Shown piece by piece: positions 8,040 through 17,100 of a DNA stretch of 64,000 nt. Origin of the DNA: Pseudomonadota bacterium (GTDB taxonomy: Bacteria > Pseudomonadota > Alphaproteobacteria > Caulobacterales > Caulobacteraceae); assembly GCA_023451375.1 (NCBI GenBank), contig JAEXZS010000023.1, positions 1 through 64,000 of the forward strand, read 5' to 3'. The first letter of the stretch is position 1, and every line of letters begins with the position of its first letter. The notes below the pieces were generated by a model. The model was given only the letters and a program-made list of their open reading frames with translations, was not told the origin of the DNA and made no database searches. The translations under genes and the position numbers were made by a program.

Positions 8040-9140
8040 ATGAGCCGTTTCGGGAATACAGATCGTAATCGCGTCGTGGCCGTCTGGCTGTTCGCCACGG
8101 CGGCGCTGGTCTTCCTGATGGTGGTGGTCGGCGGGATCACCCGACTGACGGGCTCCGGGCTGTCGATCACGGAATGGAAGCCGATCATGGGCGCGGCGCC
8201 GCCGCTGAGCCAGGCCGATTGGATGGAGGCGTTCGACAAGTACCGCCAGATCCCGCAGTACGCCCAGCTCAACGCCGGCATGACGCTGGACGAGTTCAAG
8301 TTCATCTTCTTCTGGGAGTGGTTTCACCGGCTGCTGGGGCGGCTGATCGGCGTGATCTTCTTCGTGCCCCTGGCGGCCTTCCTGATCTTCCGCGCCGCGC
8401 CGCCGCTGTCGGTGGTGCGTCGCTACGCCCTGCCGGACCGTCTGGTGTGGCGCTGCGTGCTACTGCTGGCGCTGGGCGGGCTGCAGGGGCTGATCGGCTG
8501 GTGGATGGTGTCCAGCGGCCTGTCGGAGCGCGTCAGCGTCGCGCCCGAGCGACTGGCGGTCCATCTGGGCTTGGCCTTCATTCTTTTCGCCGCCCTGATC
8601 TGGACGGGACTGGAGGCTTGGAACGGCGAGAGCCGGGGGCGGCCGCCGTCCGGCTGGGCGCGGGGCGCGGCCGTGCTGCTGGGCGTGGTGTTCCTGCAGT
8701 GCCTGCTGGGCGCGCTGGTCGCGGGCGGCAAGGCCGGGCTGGTCTATACGGATTGGCCGCTGATGAACGGGTCGATTCTGCCGCCCGCGGACTGGAGCCT
8801 GGGTGCGGGCGCATTCCTCCATGACCAGGCGCTGACCCAGTTCAATCACCGCCTCGTGGCCTACGGCCTGCTGATCGGCGCCAGCATCTACGCCTTCCAG
8901 GCCTGGCGGTGGCGGGTGGCCGAGGGCATGGGCTTCGGCGCCTTCGCCCTGGCCGGCGCCATCTGGCTTCAGGCGGTGCTGGGGATCGTCACCCTGGTGC
9001 ACGCCGTGCCGCTGTGGCTGGGCGTCGTGCATCAGGCGGGAGCGGCGATCGTGCTGGCGATCGCCACGGCCAACCTGTGGGTCGTGCTCAGGGCTCAGCC
9101 CCGGCTGTTCATGTCCGGACCGAGGTCCATGGGCCTCTGA
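8040..9140 (+). CDS. ctaA: Heme A synthase (COX15/CtaA)
   Basis: Inner-membrane enzyme oxidising the heme O methyl group to give heme A for aa3-type oxidases. The 366-residue protein has eight predicted membrane segments and the family motifs GGITRLTGSGLSITEWKP near residue 30, EWFHRLLGR near residue 98, and later conserved histidines in VHLGLAF, FNHRLVAYG and VVHQAGAA, which would ligate heme. Length is typical of the alphaproteobacterial long form. The 3' end overlaps the convergent PhoX-like gene by 32 bp. The start is the ATG that gives the usual short cytoplasmic N-terminus. Confidence 0.95.
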   Translation: MSRFGNTDRNRVVAVWLFATAALVFLMVVVGGITRLTGSGLSITEWKPIMGAAPPLSQADWMEAFDKYRQIPQYAQLNAGMTLDEFKFIFFWEWFHRLLGRLIGVIFFVPLAAFLIFRAAPPLSVVRRYALPDRLVWRCVLLLALGGLQGLIGWWMVSSGLSERVSVAPERLAVHLGLAFILFAALIWTGLEAWNGESRGRPPSGWARGAAVLLGVVFLQCLLGALVAGGKAGLVYTDWPLMNGSILPPADWSLGAGAFLHDQALTQFNHRLVAYGLLIGASIYAFQAWRWRVAEGMGFGAFALAGAIWLQAVLGIVTLVHAVPLWLGVVHQAGAAIVLAIATANLWVVLRAQPRLFMSGPRSMGL

Positions 9141-10494
9141 TCGCCAGGGTCATGCCCGGGTACATGATGTTGACGAACAGCACCTCGCCGTCCGGCGAGA
9201 AACAGGCGCCGGCGAACTCGGCGTTGCCCGTGAAGACGTTGCGGGCGATCGTATAGACCTGCCCCTGCGGCGTGACGCCCTTCAGATGGTTGCGGATGTC
9301 GCTGGAATAGTTGTCCTCGCAGACGACCAGGTGTCCCCATGGCGCGACGGTGATGTTGTCGCACATGTTCATCGTCTTTTCGTTCATGCTCTCGACGAAC
9401 AGCTGGAGGCGATCGGCGGCGCCGTTCAGCCCCGGAACCAGCCGGAGGATCTGGCCGCGCCGGATGGGGCCGCCCGAGGTGGCGGTGAAGTACAGTTCGT
9501 CGTCGCCCCACCAGACCCCTTCGCCGCGCGCCACCAGGGCGGCGCCGGCCGCGTGGCCGCGCTGGGCCAGATCGCCGTTGGGGGATTCGACCTCTTCCAT
9601 GTCGATCCACTCGATCTCGCGCCAGTCGCCGACCGCCCAGGCTCTGGCGTCCTGGTTGCGGGTGTCGGCGGACGGCGCGCCTTTCCAGGCCATCGCCTGC
9701 AGCTTGCCGCCTTCGGCCAGCTTGCCGGGCGTGGTGGGGATGAAGCGGTAGAACAGCCCGTCGTTGTCGTCTTCTGTCAGATAGACCATCCCCGTTCTGG
9801 GATCGATGCAGACGGCCTCGTGGTCGAAACGGCCCATGGCCTTCAGCGGCACGGGATCAACCGGGCCGGTCGCGGTCGCGGGAACCTCGAACACCCAGCC
9901 GTGGGCCTTGGTCACGTCGGCGTCGGCGGGGGTCTCCAGCGTCTCCTCGCACGTCAGCCAACTGCCCCAGGGGGTCGGGCCGCCGCAGCAATTGGTCGAG
10001 GTGCCGGCCAGCGTCAGGTGCTGACTCACCTTCCGCCGCGTCGCCATGTCATAGACGATGGTGGAGCAGCCGCCGGGCAGGGGGCGACCGTCCTTGTAGG
10101 TGTCGTAGGCGCGGGCCGCGTCCAGCTGTCCGATCCGCTCCTGACGCAGGCCGCCGGGCCCCAGGTTGCGGTGCAGGGCGCTGGAGCCCTTCAACTCATG
10201 GTTCACGACCAGGGCGACCTTCGAGCCCTCCAGCGGGAAGCAGGCCATGCCGTCAGGCTGGCCCGGCGCGAACAGGCCGTCGTCCATGGTGTCGCCGCTC
10301 TGGGCCACGACCTGGTAGGAGAAGCCTTCCGGCAGGTCGAGCAGCCGGTTCGGATCTCGGACAAGGGGGCCGTAGCCGTGGACCTGGTCGACGTAGGTCT
10401 CCTCGCCCGGCGTTTGGGCGGCGGCATGGCGGGCCATGCCGGCGAAGGCGAGGGCGGCGCTCGAGGCGATCAGGCCGCGACGGTCGAGGAACAT
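9109..10494 (-). CDS. PhoX-like (DUF839) Tat-exported protein, putative phosphatase
   Basis: A 461-residue protein with an N-terminal signal containing a twin arginine (DRRGLIAS, then ALAFAGMARHAAAQ with a likely AxA cleavage site), consistent with Tat export to the periplasm. The rest matches the PhoX/DUF839 family: GFSYQVVAQSGD, DGMACFPLEG, VNHEL, TNCCGGPTPWGSWLTCEE, DHEAVCIDPRTGMVYLTEDD and a GEVLFVNIMYPG ending. Some family members are calcium-dependent alkaline phosphatases; activity here is inferred only. It is divergent from rplM, and its stop lies inside the 3' end of ctaA. No Pho box was recognised upstream. Confidence 0.82.
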   Translation of the reverse strand: MFLDRRGLIASSAALAFAGMARHAAAQTPGEETYVDQVHGYGPLVRDPNRLLDLPEGFSYQVVAQSGDTMDDGLFAPGQPDGMACFPLEGSKVALVVNHELKGSSALHRNLGPGGLRQERIGQLDAARAYDTYKDGRPLPGGCSTIVYDMATRRKVSQHLTLAGTSTNCCGGPTPWGSWLTCEETLETPADADVTKAHGWVFEVPATATGPVDPVPLKAMGRFDHEAVCIDPRTGMVYLTEDDNDGLFYRFIPTTPGKLAEGGKLQAMAWKGAPSADTRNQDARAWAVGDWREIEWIDMEEVESPNGDLAQRGHAAGAALVARGEGVWWGDDELYFTATSGGPIRRGQILRLVPGLNGAADRLQLFVESMNEKTMNMCDNITVAPWGHLVVCEDNYSSDIRNHLKGVTPQGQVYTIARNVFTGNAEFAGACFSPDGEVLFVNIMYPGMTLAIRGPWTSVRT

Positions 10495-10593
10495 GGGAGA
10501 CTCCGGCTACGTTGGAGGCCGCCATGCCGGGGAAAGGTCATGGTTTGATGACGGAAGGAGGGGAAAGAGGCTCTGAAAGCCGTTTGTTTGTCG

Positions 10594-10607
10594 GGTATTT
10601 TAATACC
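10594..10607. promoter_or_regulatory. 14-bp palindrome between the PhoX-like gene and rplM
   Basis: GGTATT-TT-AATACC is a perfect inverted repeat with a 2-nt centre, in an AT-rich patch of an otherwise GC-rich genome. It lies about 100 bp upstream of the PhoX-like start and about 150 bp upstream of rplM. It may be an operator for the PhoX-like gene; no regulator is identified. Confidence 0.35.
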
Positions 10608-10666
10608 GTTCCAGTAAAATCATTTGTTTTCAGACGGATAGGGCCGTATCGACGTCCGAAGGCACG

Positions 10667-10695
10667 TTGACGCGACCATTCGCCTCCTGTATCAG
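10667..10695 (+). promoter_or_regulatory. Predicted sigma-70 promoter of rplM-rpsI
   Basis: TTGACGC at 10667-10673 matches the Caulobacter housekeeping -35 consensus TTGACGS exactly. With a 17-bp spacer from TTGACG, TATCAG at 10690-10695 could be the -10. This would start the transcript near 10702, giving a leader of about 54 nt before the rplM ATG. The -10 is weaker than the -35. Confidence 0.5.
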
Positions 10696-10755
10696 CCCGC
10701 CTTCCTTCGGTTCCTTCGGGAGCCGGACCCGATTTTCGTCTCCAGGAACCACCTC

Positions 10756-11232
10756 ATGCTGAAGAGCACCACGGCTTCGCTGAAGCCGGCCGAGGTCGAG
10801 AAGAAGTGGATCCACATCGACGCCGAAGGCGTCGTCGTGGGCCGTCTCGCGACCTTCATCGCCAACCGTCTGCGCGGCAAGCACCGCGGCGACTACACCC
10901 CGCACGTCGACTGCGGCGACTACGTCGTCGTGACCAACGTCGACAAGGTCGTGTTCACCGGCAAGAAGTCGACGGACAAGGTCTACTATCGCCACACCGG
11001 TCACCCGGGCGGCGTCAAGGAAACCACTCCGGCCAAGGTGCTGGGCGGCCGCTTCCCCGAGCGCGTGCTCGAGAAGGCCGTCGAGCGCATGCTGCCGAAG
11101 GAAAGCCCGCTGGCCCGTAAGCAGATGACGCACCTGCGCCTGTTCGCCGGCGCCGAGCACACCCACGAAGCCCAGTCGCCGGAAACCATCGACTTCAAGT
11201 CGATGTCGGCCAAGAACACCCGGAGCGTCTGA
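10756..11232 (+). CDS. rplM: 50S ribosomal protein L13
   Basis: Large-subunit ribosomal protein of 158 residues. Recognised from [18 protein letters not shown] near the N-terminus, [16 protein letters not shown], the [10 protein letters not shown] motif and a C-terminal [14 protein letters not shown] region. An AGGA ribosome-binding site sits 9 nt before the ATG. Two bases separate its stop from rpsI, the usual rplM-rpsI operon. The length is slightly above the E. coli protein (142) and normal for Alphaproteobacteria. Confidence 0.97.
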   Translation: MLKSTTASLKPAEVEKKWIHIDAEGVVVGRLATFIANRLRGKHRGDYTPHVDCGDYVVVTNVDKVVFTGKKSTDKVYYRHTGHPGGVKETTPAKVLGGRFPERVLEKAVERMLPKESPLARKQMTHLRLFAGAEHTHEAQSPETIDFKSMSAKNTRSV

Positions 11233-11234
11233 GC

Positions 11235-11726
11235 ATGACCGACGTGACCAACGAAACCGCGACCGGCTTCGACGCCCTGAAGGGCCTGACCGCCTCGGCC
11301 GAGGCTGAAGCCCCCGTCCATGTCCAGAAGTTGGACGCCCAGGGCCGCGCCTATTCGACCGGCAAGCGCAAGAACGCCATCGCCCGCGTGTGGGTGAAGC
11401 CGGGCTCGGGCAAGATCACCGTCAACGGCAAGGAACTGGCGCAGTACTTCGCCCGTCCCGTGCTGCAGATGATGGTCGCCCAGCCGCTGACCGTCTCGGA
11501 TCGCGCGACCCAGTTCGACGTGGTCTGCACGGTCGAGGGCTCGGGCCTGTCGGGCCAGGCCGGCGCCATTCGCCACGGCCTGTCGCACGCCCTGACGCAC
11601 TATGAGCCGGAACTGCGCAAGGTGCTGAAGCCGCATGGCTTCCTGACCCGCGACGCCCGCGTCGTCGAGCGCAAGAAGTACGGCCGCGCCAAGGCCCGCC
11701 GCAGCTTCCAGTTCTCGAAGCGCTAA
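11235..11726 (+). CDS. rpsI: 30S ribosomal protein S9
   Basis: Small-subunit protein of 163 residues ending in the invariant-style basic tail RRSFQFSKR that reaches the P-site tRNA. Family motifs are [18 protein letters not shown], the [19 protein letters not shown] region and [10 protein letters not shown]. It carries an N-terminal extension of about 38 residues compared with E. coli S9, common in Alphaproteobacteria. It is the second gene of rplM-rpsI and is followed by an intrinsic terminator. Confidence 0.97.
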   Translation: MTDVTNETATGFDALKGLTASAEAEAPVHVQKLDAQGRAYSTGKRKNAIARVWVKPGSGKITVNGKELAQYFARPVLQMMVAQPLTVSDRATQFDVVCTVEGSGLSGQAGAIRHGLSHALTHYEPELRKVLKPHGFLTRDARVVERKKYGRAKARRSFQFSKR

Positions 11727-11752
11727 CTGGCGACCGCCAGTCGGTTACGAAG

Positions 11753-11786
11753 GGGCGCTTCGGGGAAACCTGGAGCGCCCTTTTTT
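11753..11786 (+). terminator. Intrinsic terminator after rpsI
   Basis: GGGCGCT (11753-11759) pairs with AGCGCCC (11774-11780), followed directly by TTTTTT at 11781-11786. The 14-nt loop is long, but the stem and uninterrupted T-tract are convincing. It closes the rplM-rpsI transcript. Confidence 0.8.
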
Positions 11787-11815
11787 CTGTCCGCAGTTCA
11801 GGTGAGACCGGAATC

Positions 11816-12751
11816 ATGACCCACACCCTCTTCATCGACGGCGAGGCCGGCACCACGGGGCTGGAGATCCGCGAGCGGCTGGAGGCCCGACCGGATCTGG
11901 AACTGCTGCTGCTGGGCGACCGCCGACGCGATCCGGAGGCGCGGCGCGAGGCGCTGAACGCGGCGGACGCCGTGATCCTGTGCCTGCCGGATGACGCGGC
12001 GCGCGAAGCCGTGGGCATGGTGCAGAACCCGTCGGTCAAGGTGATCGACGCCTCGACCGCCTATCGGGTGGCGTCGGGCTGGGCCTACGGCTTTCCTGAA
12101 ATGGACGCAGGCCAGCGCGAGCGGATCGCGGAGGCGCGGTTCGTGTCCAATCCCGGTTGCTATCCGACCGGCTTCATCGGCCTGTTGCGGCCGCTGGTGA
12201 AGGCGGGGCTCGTCCCCGCCGACTGGCCGGTCACGGTCAACGCCGTCTCGGGCTATTCCGGCGGCGGCAAGGCCATGATCGCCGAGTTCGAGAGCGGGGA
12301 GGGCGCGCCGCCGTACCGCGCCTATGGCCTGTCGCTGAAGCACAAGCACGTGCCGGAGATGACCAAACACGCCGGCCTGTCGCGGCCGGTGCTGTTCGCC
12401 CCGGCGGTCGGCGCATATCGCCAGGGCATGCTGGTGGAGGTTCCGCTGCACCTCGGCGCCCTGCCGGAGACGCCGTCGATCGAACGCATCCACGGGGCCT
12501 TGGCCGAGGCCTATGACGGCCAGCGCTTCGTCGAAGTGGCCGAGATCGAGGAGACCGAGGCGGTGACGGGGCTCGATCCCGAGGGGCTGAACAACACCAA
12601 CCGCCTGCGACTGCATGTGTTCGGCGACCGAGGCGGAGACCAGGCGCGGCTGGTGGCGCTGCTGGACAACCTGGGCAAGGGCGCCTCCGGCGCGGCCGTG
12701 CAGAACCTCAACATCATGCTGGGCCTCGACGAGGCGGCAGGCTTGGCCTGA
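11816..12751 (+). CDS. argC: N-acetyl-gamma-glutamyl-phosphate reductase (type 2)
   Basis: NADPH-dependent third step of arginine synthesis, reducing N-acetylglutamyl phosphate to the semialdehyde. The 311-residue protein has a nucleotide-binding start ([14 protein letters not shown]), the catalytic cysteine in SNPGCYPTG near residue 115, and [12 protein letters not shown] downstream. The short length places it with the type 2 ArgC enzymes common in Alphaproteobacteria. In this group argC is often near rpsI, as here. The ATG follows a weak AGGTGAG site. Confidence 0.93.
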   Translation: MTHTLFIDGEAGTTGLEIRERLEARPDLELLLLGDRRRDPEARREALNAADAVILCLPDDAAREAVGMVQNPSVKVIDASTAYRVASGWAYGFPEMDAGQRERIAEARFVSNPGCYPTGFIGLLRPLVKAGLVPADWPVTVNAVSGYSGGGKAMIAEFESGEGAPPYRAYGLSLKHKHVPEMTKHAGLSRPVLFAPAVGAYRQGMLVEVPLHLGALPETPSIERIHGALAEAYDGQRFVEVAEIEETEAVTGLDPEGLNNTNRLRLHVFGDRGGDQARLVALLDNLGKGASGAAVQNLNIMLGLDEAAGLA

Positions 12752-12839
12752 GGCATGTTCGTGCGGAAGGCGGAGAAATTCGCCGTGCCGCGCGCATGAT
12801 GATTGCTTCGACGCCCAAGGTCGTGTTCTGCGTCGTGGG

Positions 12840-12853
12840 CAGGGTCGACCCTG
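12840..12853. promoter_or_regulatory. 14-bp perfect palindrome upstream of alaC
   Basis: CAGGGTCGACCCTG is fully self-complementary and ends 26 bp before the aminotransferase start codon, a plausible operator position. The other sequence in the 128-bp argC-alaC gap shows nothing recognisable. It could also be chance in GC-rich DNA. Confidence 0.3.
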
Positions 12854-12879
12854 TTTGCAACGCCTGATCCGAGCTTGAG

Positions 12880-14088
12880 ATGTCTGAAGAATTCTACCGC
12901 ATGAAGCGCCTGCCGCCGTACGTGATCGCCGAGATCAATGCGATGCGCGCCGCCGCCCGCGCCGGTGGAGAGGACGTTATCGACCTGGGCATGGGCAATC
13001 CTGACCTGCCGCCGCCGCCGCACGTGATCGACAAGCTGGTGGAAGTGGCGCGCAAGCCCGACGCCCACGGTTATTCCCAGTCGAAAGGGATCCCGGGCCT
13101 CCGCCGCGCCCAGGCCGCCTATTACGCCCGCCGCTTCGGGGTCGATCTCGACCCCGAGACGGAGGTGATCGTCACCATGGGGTCCAAGGAGGGGCTGGCC
13201 AGCCTGGCCACCGCCGTCACCGAGCCCGGCGACGTGGTGCTGGCGCCGAACCCCTCCTATCCGATCCACACCTTCGGCTTCATCATCGCCGGGGCGACGA
13301 TCCGCAGCGTGCCGACGACGCCGGACGAGCGCTATTTCGAGAGCCTGGAACGGGCCATGGCCTACACGGTGCCGCGCCCCAAGGTGCTGGTGATGAACTA
13401 TCCGTCGAACCCGACCGCGGAAACGGTGGACTTGGCCTTCTATGAACGCGCCGTCGCCTTCGCCAAGCAGAACGGTCTCTGGATCCTCAGCGACCTGGCC
13501 TATTCGGAGCTGTACTATGACAGCAAGCCGACGGTCTCGATCCTGCAGGTCGAGGGGGCCAAGGACGTGGCGGTGGAGTTCACCTCGCTGAGCAAGACCT
13601 ACAGCATGGCGGGCTGGCGGATCGGCTTCGCCGTAGGCAATCGCAAGCTGATCGCCGCCATGGCGCGGGTGAAGTCCTATCTCGACTACGGCGCCTTCAC
13701 GCCCATCCAGGCTGCCGCCTGCGCGGCGCTGAACGGGCCGCAGGACATCGTGGAGCAGAACCGCCGGCTCTATCACCGCCGCCGCGACGTTCTGGTGGAA
13801 AGCTTCGGCCGCGCCGGGTGGGAAATCCCCAAGCCGGCCGCCTCGATGTTCGCCTGGGCGCCGCTGCCGCCCGCGTTGGCGCATCTGGGCAGCCTGGAGT
13901 TCTCCAAACAACTGCTGACCCACGCCAAGGTCGCCGTGGCGGCGGGCGTCGGCTACGGCGAGAACGGGGAGGGGTTCGTGCGCATCGCCCTGGTCGAGAA
14001 CGAGCAGCGCATCCGCCAGGCAGCCCGCAACATTCGCGCCTATCTGAAGTCGATGGGCGTCAACGTGCCGTCGCAGAAGGACGACTAG
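12880..14088 (+). CDS. alaC: Class I aminotransferase, AlaC-like (glutamate-pyruvate transaminase)
   Basis: PLP-dependent fold type I aminotransferase of 402 residues. Visible features are DLGMGNPDLPPP near residue 38, the GSKEGLA loop binding the cofactor phosphate, NYPSNPTAE, the aspartate in LSDLAYSELYYD, and the Schiff-base lysine in SLSKTYSMAGWRIGF. The closest match I recognise is AlaC/YfdZ and the LL-diaminopimelate-aminotransferase-like group, so alanine formation from pyruvate is the likely reaction. In Alphaproteobacteria this gene often precedes homoserine dehydrogenase, but here it is followed by a terminator. The exact substrate is inferred. Confidence 0.82.
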   Translation: MSEEFYRMKRLPPYVIAEINAMRAAARAGGEDVIDLGMGNPDLPPPPHVIDKLVEVARKPDAHGYSQSKGIPGLRRAQAAYYARRFGVDLDPETEVIVTMGSKEGLASLATAVTEPGDVVLAPNPSYPIHTFGFIIAGATIRSVPTTPDERYFESLERAMAYTVPRPKVLVMNYPSNPTAETVDLAFYERAVAFAKQNGLWILSDLAYSELYYDSKPTVSILQVEGAKDVAVEFTSLSKTYSMAGWRIGFAVGNRKLIAAMARVKSYLDYGAFTPIQAAACAALNGPQDIVEQNRRLYHRRRDVLVESFGRAGWEIPKPAASMFAWAPLPPALAHLGSLEFSKQLLTHAKVAVAAGVGYGENGEGFVRIALVENEQRIRQAARNIRAYLKSMGVNVPSQKDD

Positions 14089-14108
14089 ATCGCGCCGACT
14101 CCTCGAAT

Positions 14109-14146
14109 AAAAAAGGCCGCCGGATCGCACCGGCGGCCTTTCTTCT
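14109..14146. terminator. Bidirectional intrinsic terminator between alaC and the autotransporter
   Basis: GGCCGCCGG (14115-14123) and CCGGCGGCC (14130-14138) form a perfect 9-bp stem with a 6-nt loop. It is flanked by an A-tract before and TTTCTTCT after, so it can stop both converging transcripts. Confidence 0.88.
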
Positions 14147-14161
14147 GGTTTGGGCCGGTGA

Positions 14162-17100
14162 TCAGAACCGGAAGCTGGCCCGCAGCAGCAGCGAGTAGCG
14201 GACGTAGTCCTCAAGCAGCTCGGCGTCGCCGGTCAGCGACACCATGCCCAGTTCGTTGCCCACGTTCAGGCGGAAGCCCAGGATCGGCCCGCCGCCCTCG
14301 ATCGCGTCGGGCGACAGGATGAAGTCGGGGCCGCCGCTGGCGAAGCGGGCGATGGTCTCGCCGGCGTCGACCGAGAGGTTCTGGCGATAGCCGATGCGCA
14401 CTTCCGGTCGAATCCAGCCGTTGCGGCCGAAGCCGTAGCCGATGTTCATCGCCGCGACGGCCGAGAAGATGTGGCTGTCGCGCTCGTCGATATCCAGGTC
14501 GAAGCCGTCGCCCCCGCCGACCTCGGTCCGCGCGCCTTCCGACAGGTGGAAGTACTCGGCGTAGACCTCAGGCCGGACGTTCAGCCGGCCGAAGTGACGC
14601 TCATAGGAGGCGCCGCCTGCCGCCGCGGCCGTCCAGCCATGCCAGTCGGAGGTGTTGTTCAGATAGACGCCGTCTGCGACCAGGGAGCGGTCGGCGTTGA
14701 AGCTGGCGTAGCCGCCGGCCGCGCGGGCCCAGGTCGTCCAATATTGGCCCTGAGCGCGCCAGTAGAGGCCCAGCTCGAGAAGATTGGCCGACAGGATCTC
14801 CTCGGCCTCGGCCTCGGGGTCCTCGATGTCTGACGAGGTGAAGGCCGCGGTGATGCCGAAGGCGCCCATGGTGGTGCCCTTCTCGACGCCGCCGGCGACC
14901 CCGAAGCCTTCCGAGCGGAAACCGTAGGAATCCGTCTTGTCCTTGTCGGCGTAGAAGTTGATTTCCTGCAGCCAGGCGCTGGTTTCGCCCGGCGCGGCCG
15001 AGGCGTTGCGGCCGGTCAGGGCGCGGGTCACGGCGTCGACGCCGGCGGACAACGACATCAGCGGGCCGCCGGAATGGTCCGGCAACATCTGTTCGTAGGC
15101 GTCGATGAACTCTTCACGGTTCGTCTGCGTCAGGAACAGGTTCCGCAGCGTCTCGCTGTCGCCCAGCGCTTCATAGACCGCGTCGAAGGCGGAGGCTTCG
15201 ACCGCGATCAACTCGGCTTCCTCGGCGGTGCGACGGCGGGCGTCGATGTAGAGCTCGCCGGCCGCCTGATCGACGTCCGCCTCGACGACGTAAAGATAGG
15301 GCGAGTTGTTCTCCAGCAGCGACTGGTCCAGTTCGCCCACATTCAGCTCACCGGCGGTCAGCAGCGTGAACCGCTCGGGTCCTTCCAGCAGCGACGCGAA
15401 GCGCACGCCGAGGCCCGCGCCCGTGGCGACATTGGCCGCGCCGGAGACGTCGAAGCCGCCGGACGTTCCCGCGGTCGGATCAACGTTGAACAGCAGGGTG
15501 CCGTCGGCGCCGACATCCAGGCTGGATATGGCCACCGTTTCCGTCTGGGTCGCGAACAGGACGCCGTCCGACACGTCGATGTCCAGCAGGCCGTCGGCGT
15601 CACGGATCGCGCCCACGACGCTGGCGCCGCCCGAGATGGACAGCGAGTCCGCGCCCGCGCCGAACGAGATGTCGCCGTTGACGGAGCCGTTCTCGATGCG
15701 GACCGAGTCGGCGCCGGAGCCCAGGCGGATTTCGCCGCGCATGGACGGCTCTGCGCTGTCGGGCACGCCGTCGTCGTCGGTGTCGGCCGCTTCGCTGTCT
15801 TCGTCGACCACGCCGAACTGGCGCAGGGTGACGCCTGAGGTGTTCGCGCTGAGATCGACCGCGATGGCGGAGCCATCCATTTCAATCTCGTCGTCGGGAT
15901 TGGCGGCGGTCACGGCGATGATGGCGCCCGAGTTCGTGAACTCAGTCAAAGTGCCGGATAGATCGCGCACCCCGACGGCGTCGCCGTGATGGCCCGTGAA
16001 GCCGGCATTGATCGCGCCGCTGTTCGTCAGGCTGGCCACGTTCGCGTTCTGGCCGATCAGCACGCCGGTCGCCGTCACGGCTTCTTCCGAACTGCCGATG
16101 CTCTGGATGGAGCCCGTGTTGACGACGGAAGGAAGGGTGGCCTGCCCGCCGATCCACACCGCGGTGGCGTCGGCGTCGAGCGCCGTCGAACTGATCGTGC
16201 CCTCGTTGCGCAAGCCGCCTTCCACATTCACGGCGCCGCCGTTCGCCACGCCGATCTGAAGGGCGCGTGATTCAACGCCTGAATAGACGCCGGAGCCGGT
16301 GATCCCTCCGCGGTTGATGACGGCGAAAGCCTCGTCGCCGGTCCCGACCGCGCCCAGGGTGACGGCTCGATCTTGCGATCCGATCAGGAGGGCGGGGGCG
16401 CCGCCGATCGAGGTCAGGCTTGGCGTCGTTTCGCTGACATCGGGGATGCCGTCCCCGTCCCGGTCGGTGTCGTCCCGGTTCTTCGTGCCGTCGCCGTCGT
16501 CGTCCTCGTCGCCGTTCTTGACGCCGTCGTCGTCCGCATCGCCCTCGATCCCGCCTTCGCCATATTCAGGGCCGCGGCCGAGGAGAACGCCGCCCGCGAC
16601 ATCGCCCGCGACCACGAAGGCCGGGCCGCCCTGCTTGAGGTCGTCTGCGTCCAGGTCCTCCAGGTAGAGATCTTCGTCCTTGACTTGCCCGGTCTCGGGT
16701 TTCGGCCGTGGAGGCGTGGTGTAGCGATAGCCCGTAGTCGTGACGTTCGAATGGATCACCACCGCGCCGCCCACGTCGCCTTCCAGCGAGACGCCGGTGG
16801 CGTTCCCGCCCGTGGCGCCGACGGTGCCGGCCACGATCACGTCTTCGCTGACGTCGCCCGTGACGCTGATGGCCGTGCTGTTGTCGCCCAGAACCGAGAC
16901 GCTGCCCAGGTTGGTCAGCGACCCTGAGACGTCCGATTCCAAGGACAAGCCGTAGCTTTCGTTGCCTTCGACGCGGACGGCTCCCGTACGTTCAACCAGA
17001 ACATCGCCGTCCAGGGGCGCGGCCCCGGTGACGCGCACGCCGTACCGGCCCGTTCCGGCGGCGAACGGGCCGTCCAGGTCGCCGTCCTTGTCAGTGTCCT

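Noticed and set aside
12511..14214. Open reading frame of 567 codons antisense to alaC
   Set aside because: It covers the whole aminotransferase gene and crosses its terminator; the protein composition is that of a shadow frame.
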